DNA from: DATHZQ01 sp965216945 | Lineage (GTDB): Bacteria; Actinomycetota; Acidimicrobiia; Spongiisociales; UBA5794 | Length of the DNA stretch: 64,000 bases | Direction of reading: 5' to 3' | NCBI GenBank assembly: GCA_965216945.1 | Contig: CBDCGU010000003.1 | Span: forward strand, 2,418,001 to 2,482,000 | In this document: positions 62,295 through 64,000 of the stretch, one piece after another | Layout: every line of letters begins with the position of its first letter | How positions within the stretch are numbered: position 1 is the first letter of the stretch | The notes under the pieces: model-generated | Told to the model about the DNA's origin: nothing | Seen by the model: the letters and a program-made list of their open reading frames with translations, nothing else | Databases searched by the model: none | Made by a program: the position numbers and the translations under genes

Positions 62295-62855
62295 ATGGAA
62301 TCGCGCTTTCGGCCCGCCGGATTGTCGAGCGAGACCGCAGACGAGCTCGTCGAGGTTCTGCAAAGCCGACTCGTCAGCCTCATCGACGTGAGCCTCGTGT
62401 TGAAGCACATTCACTGGAACGTCGTGGGACCCGGCTTCATCGGTGTTCATGAGATGCTCGACGATCACGTCGCTGGAGTGCGTGCGGCCGCCGATGAGGT
62501 CGCGGAGCGAATCGCCACGTTGGGAGGTGTTCCCAACGGTCTCCCGGGCCACCTGACGCATACTCGCTCGTGGGACGACTACGCGATCGGTCGCGCGGTC
62601 GTTGCCGCCCACCTCGGTGCGCTCGACAAGGTCTACGACGGCGTGATCGCCGACCACAGAACCGCCGCCGAGTTCGCTGCCGACCGCGATCCGGTGACCG
62701 AGGACATGCTGGTTGCCCAGACCGGAACCCTTGAGCTATACCAATGGTTCGTGAGAGCCCACGTGGAGAACACGTCGGGTGAGCTCATGAGCGGTGACGC
62801 CGACACCGAACTCGAGGCCGCCGCAGCCGCAGCGACTGCCAGTCCCCTCGATTGA
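62295..62855 (+). CDS. dps: Dps family DNA-protecting ferritin-like protein
   Basis: A 186-residue ferritin-like protein. LKHIHWNVVGPGFIGVHEML, with DDH after it, is the Dps ferroxidase region (His, His, Asp, Glu), and RAAADEVAERIATLGGVPNG the following helix. Ala-rich C-terminal tail. Members store iron and shield DNA during starvation and peroxide stress. AGAGGAG upstream of the ATG and a stress-sigma promoter fit a role in the same regulon. Confidence 0.93.
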   Translation: MESRFRPAGLSSETADELVEVLQSRLVSLIDVSLVLKHIHWNVVGPGFIGVHEMLDDHVAGVRAAADEVAERIATLGGVPNGLPGHLTHTRSWDDYAIGRAVVAAHLGALDKVYDGVIADHRTAAEFAADRDPVTEDMLVAQTGTLELYQWFVRAHVENTSGELMSGDADTELEAAAAAATASPLD

Positions 62856-63023
62856 GCACGCCCCCTCCCGAGAGGGCACTGCTGCCTGAAGCCTCGCGCG
62901 TAAAGACGCGGGACGGGCGGTCCGATGTGCCTGCACTTTGTTCTTACCGGCCAACCTCGTAGGCTGCCCGCCGCCACGGTTGCGTGGCGTGGGAAGGCTG
63001 CCAGACGCAGAGGAACCGCCGCG
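62856..63023. other. Gap between dps and the CcoN-like gene
   Basis: About 170 bp without a gene. CGCGTAAAGACGCG near 62909-62922 is a small hairpin, and GAGAGGGCA with CCCTCCC near 62868 is another; either could end the dps transcript. No T run is seen. Confidence 0.4.
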
Positions 63024-64000
63024 GTGACGTCCGACATGACAGAGACCTCCGAGCCCGCGACGACGTCTCCGACGACGCCCGGCCCGGTATCGCCACCCCG
63101 CCCGCGGGCCTATGCCGCGGTCAGCCTGACGTTTCTCGGCCTGTCCCTGATCCTGGGCGGTCTCGCCGGTCTTCAGCTACTGATCCCCGAATTGTTCGAG
63201 GGGGTCGCCTTCCTCACATACGGCAAGCTGGCGCCGATCGCAACGGACATGTTCCTCTATGGCTGGCTCACGATCGGGCTGGCCGGTGCGTTGCTGTACT
63301 CCGTCGGCAGCGCCGGGGGCGTCGGCATCCCGCAGTCGCTTGCCGCACGCTCGGCGCTCGCTCTCCTGACCGTGGGTGTCCTGGCCGGCACGGTTGGGAT
63401 CGCTCTCGGTTTCAACGAAGGCCGGCAATATCTCGAGTACCCGCTGTGGGCCGACGTCTTCCTGCTCGCCGGGTTCATATCACTCGCCGCCACGATCGCT
63501 CGCATGTCGAAACGCGCCGCGGTCAACCCAGGACCTGTGAGGTGGTACGCGAACGCCGCCGTGTTGTGGCTCGTCCTTGCGTTCATCGTCGGCAACGTTC
63601 CCGGTATCAGTGGCGTTGCCGTCGCCTTCCAGGCGTCGTTCTTTCGGGCGTCGCTTTTCGGGCTGTGGCTGGCAGCGGGCGCTGTCGCCGTCGTCTATCA
63701 CCTGATCCCGCGCATCGCCGGACGCAGCGCGCTTGTCCCGACTCGGATGACGCTGCTCGGATTCTGGTCGTTGACATTCGTGTGGGCGCTCACCGCCCCG
63801 GCGAACCTGACGTACTCCCCGGCGCCGGACTGGTTGGAGACGGTCGGTGTCGTGTTTTCCTTCGGCCTGCTCATCCCCCCGCTCATCATCGGCAGCGACC
63901 TGCTCGTCGCCATGCGGGGCAGGTGGCAGGCAAGCGCCGGCAGCCTCCCACTCAGCTTCACGGTGCTCGGCATGGTTCTGCTCGCAATGTGGCCGCTCAT
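63024..64000 (+). CDS. CcoN-like haem-copper oxidase subunit I homologue lacking metal ligands, partial
   Basis: The frame runs off the window after 325 codons from GTG 63024 (ATG 63036 also possible; AGAGGAA upstream). Up to eight membrane helices are visible. The order of landmarks follows cbb3 oxidase subunit I: EGRQYLEYPLWAD, YHLIPRIAGRSALVPTRMTL, PAPDWLETVGVVFSFGLLIP. However, the residues aligned to the haem and copper His are changed: PIATDMF for PVHTN (Ala73), FFRAS for WYGHN (Ala209), APANL for GPHHL (Ala260, Asn261). It is probably not a catalytic oxidase; function unknown. Confidence 0.75.
   Translation, partial: MTSDMTETSEPATTSPTTPGPVSPPRPRAYAAVSLTFLGLSLILGGLAGLQLLIPELFEGVAFLTYGKLAPIATDMFLYGWLTIGLAGALLYSVGSAGGVGIPQSLAARSALALLTVGVLAGTVGIALGFNEGRQYLEYPLWADVFLLAGFISLAATIARMSKRAAVNPGPVRWYANAAVLWLVLAFIVGNVPGISGVAVAFQASFFRASLFGLWLAAGAVAVVYHLIPRIAGRSALVPTRMTLLGFWSLTFVWALTAPANLTYSPAPDWLETVGVVFSFGLLIPPLIIGSDLLVAMRGRWQASAGSLPLSFTVLGMVLLAMWPL

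Noticed and set aside
62899..63023. Riboswitch before the CcoN-like gene
   Set aside because: Some hairpins are present but no known riboswitch core sequence can be matched.

Overview
The window is GC-rich, densely coded DNA with many GTG and TTG starts, ATGA or GTGA stop/start overlaps and leaderless-looking promoters. The gene set points to an aerobic, probably aquatic or soil actinobacterium outside the best-studied genera, and Acidimicrobiia-like is my best guess. Supporting genes are mycothiol synthesis (mshA with its YbjN partner), Rex, an RsiG-like protein, a TreS-maltokinase fusion, OtsA/OtsB, a B12-dependent ribonucleotide reductase and a menaquinol:cytochrome c reductase of b6 type. 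I see no rRNA, tRNA or CRISPR array.

Layout. 0-4 kb: class II ribonucleotide reductase nrdJ (minus strand) with a compact control region holding two NrdR boxes, DnaA boxes and a palindrome inside the promoter. 4-8.3 kb: a secreted PQQ-type sugar dehydrogenase with seven FG-GAP repeats, then an intact 1.7-kb IS1380-family element inserted next to the start of an AlkC-like DNA repair gene. 8.2-16.2 kb: HhH-GPD glycosylase, two MFS transporters, a PadR/membrane-protein pair, an acyl-CoA synthetase and a glutamine amidotransferase. 16.2-17.1 kb: an orphan branched-chain amino acid type attenuator and, on the other strand, an AhpD-like selenoprotein whose in-frame TGA is followed by a bacterial SECIS hairpin. 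17-26.5 kb: an ion-channel-like protein, a Clp1-like kinase, a DnaA-box cluster, the coupled asparaginase/FemAB/mshA/ybjN operon, the RsiG-like protein, an M23 peptidase and a MoaD-membrane fusion.

26.6-48 kb: HPPD, a FabH-type synthase, HMG-CoA lyase, isovaleryl-type acyl-CoA dehydrogenase and both subunits of a methylcrotonyl-type carboxylase. Together these cover tyrosine and leucine breakdown to acetoacetate and acetyl-CoA, and an acetate transporter lies among them. Trehalose genes (treS-maltokinase, otsB, otsA) are interleaved. A 540-bp gene-free stretch at 29.75-30.28 kb contains a strong long inverted repeat. A SAM hydroxide adenosyltransferase, a glutaredoxin-like protein and Rex follow.

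48.2-54.4 kb (minus strand): a respiratory operon encoding a small membrane protein, a two-cluster ferredoxin, split cytochrome b (b6 plus a subunit-IV-like protein with an unusual repeat-bearing extension), Rieske protein, a dihaem cytochrome c and another membrane protein.

55.8-62.9 kb: a stress-sigma island. A STAS anti-anti-sigma factor, an RsbW-like ATPase and a SigB/F-type sigma factor form one translationally coupled operon, with a second ATPase gene divergent from it. Five neighbouring transcription units (ABC exporter, MCP-like membrane protein, GlsB/YeaQ protein, another RsbW-like ATPase and Dps) each carry a GTTT-N15/16-GGGTA promoter, so sigma factor and probable regulon are physically clustered. 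The window ends inside a CcoN-like membrane protein that has lost the aligned metal-binding histidines.
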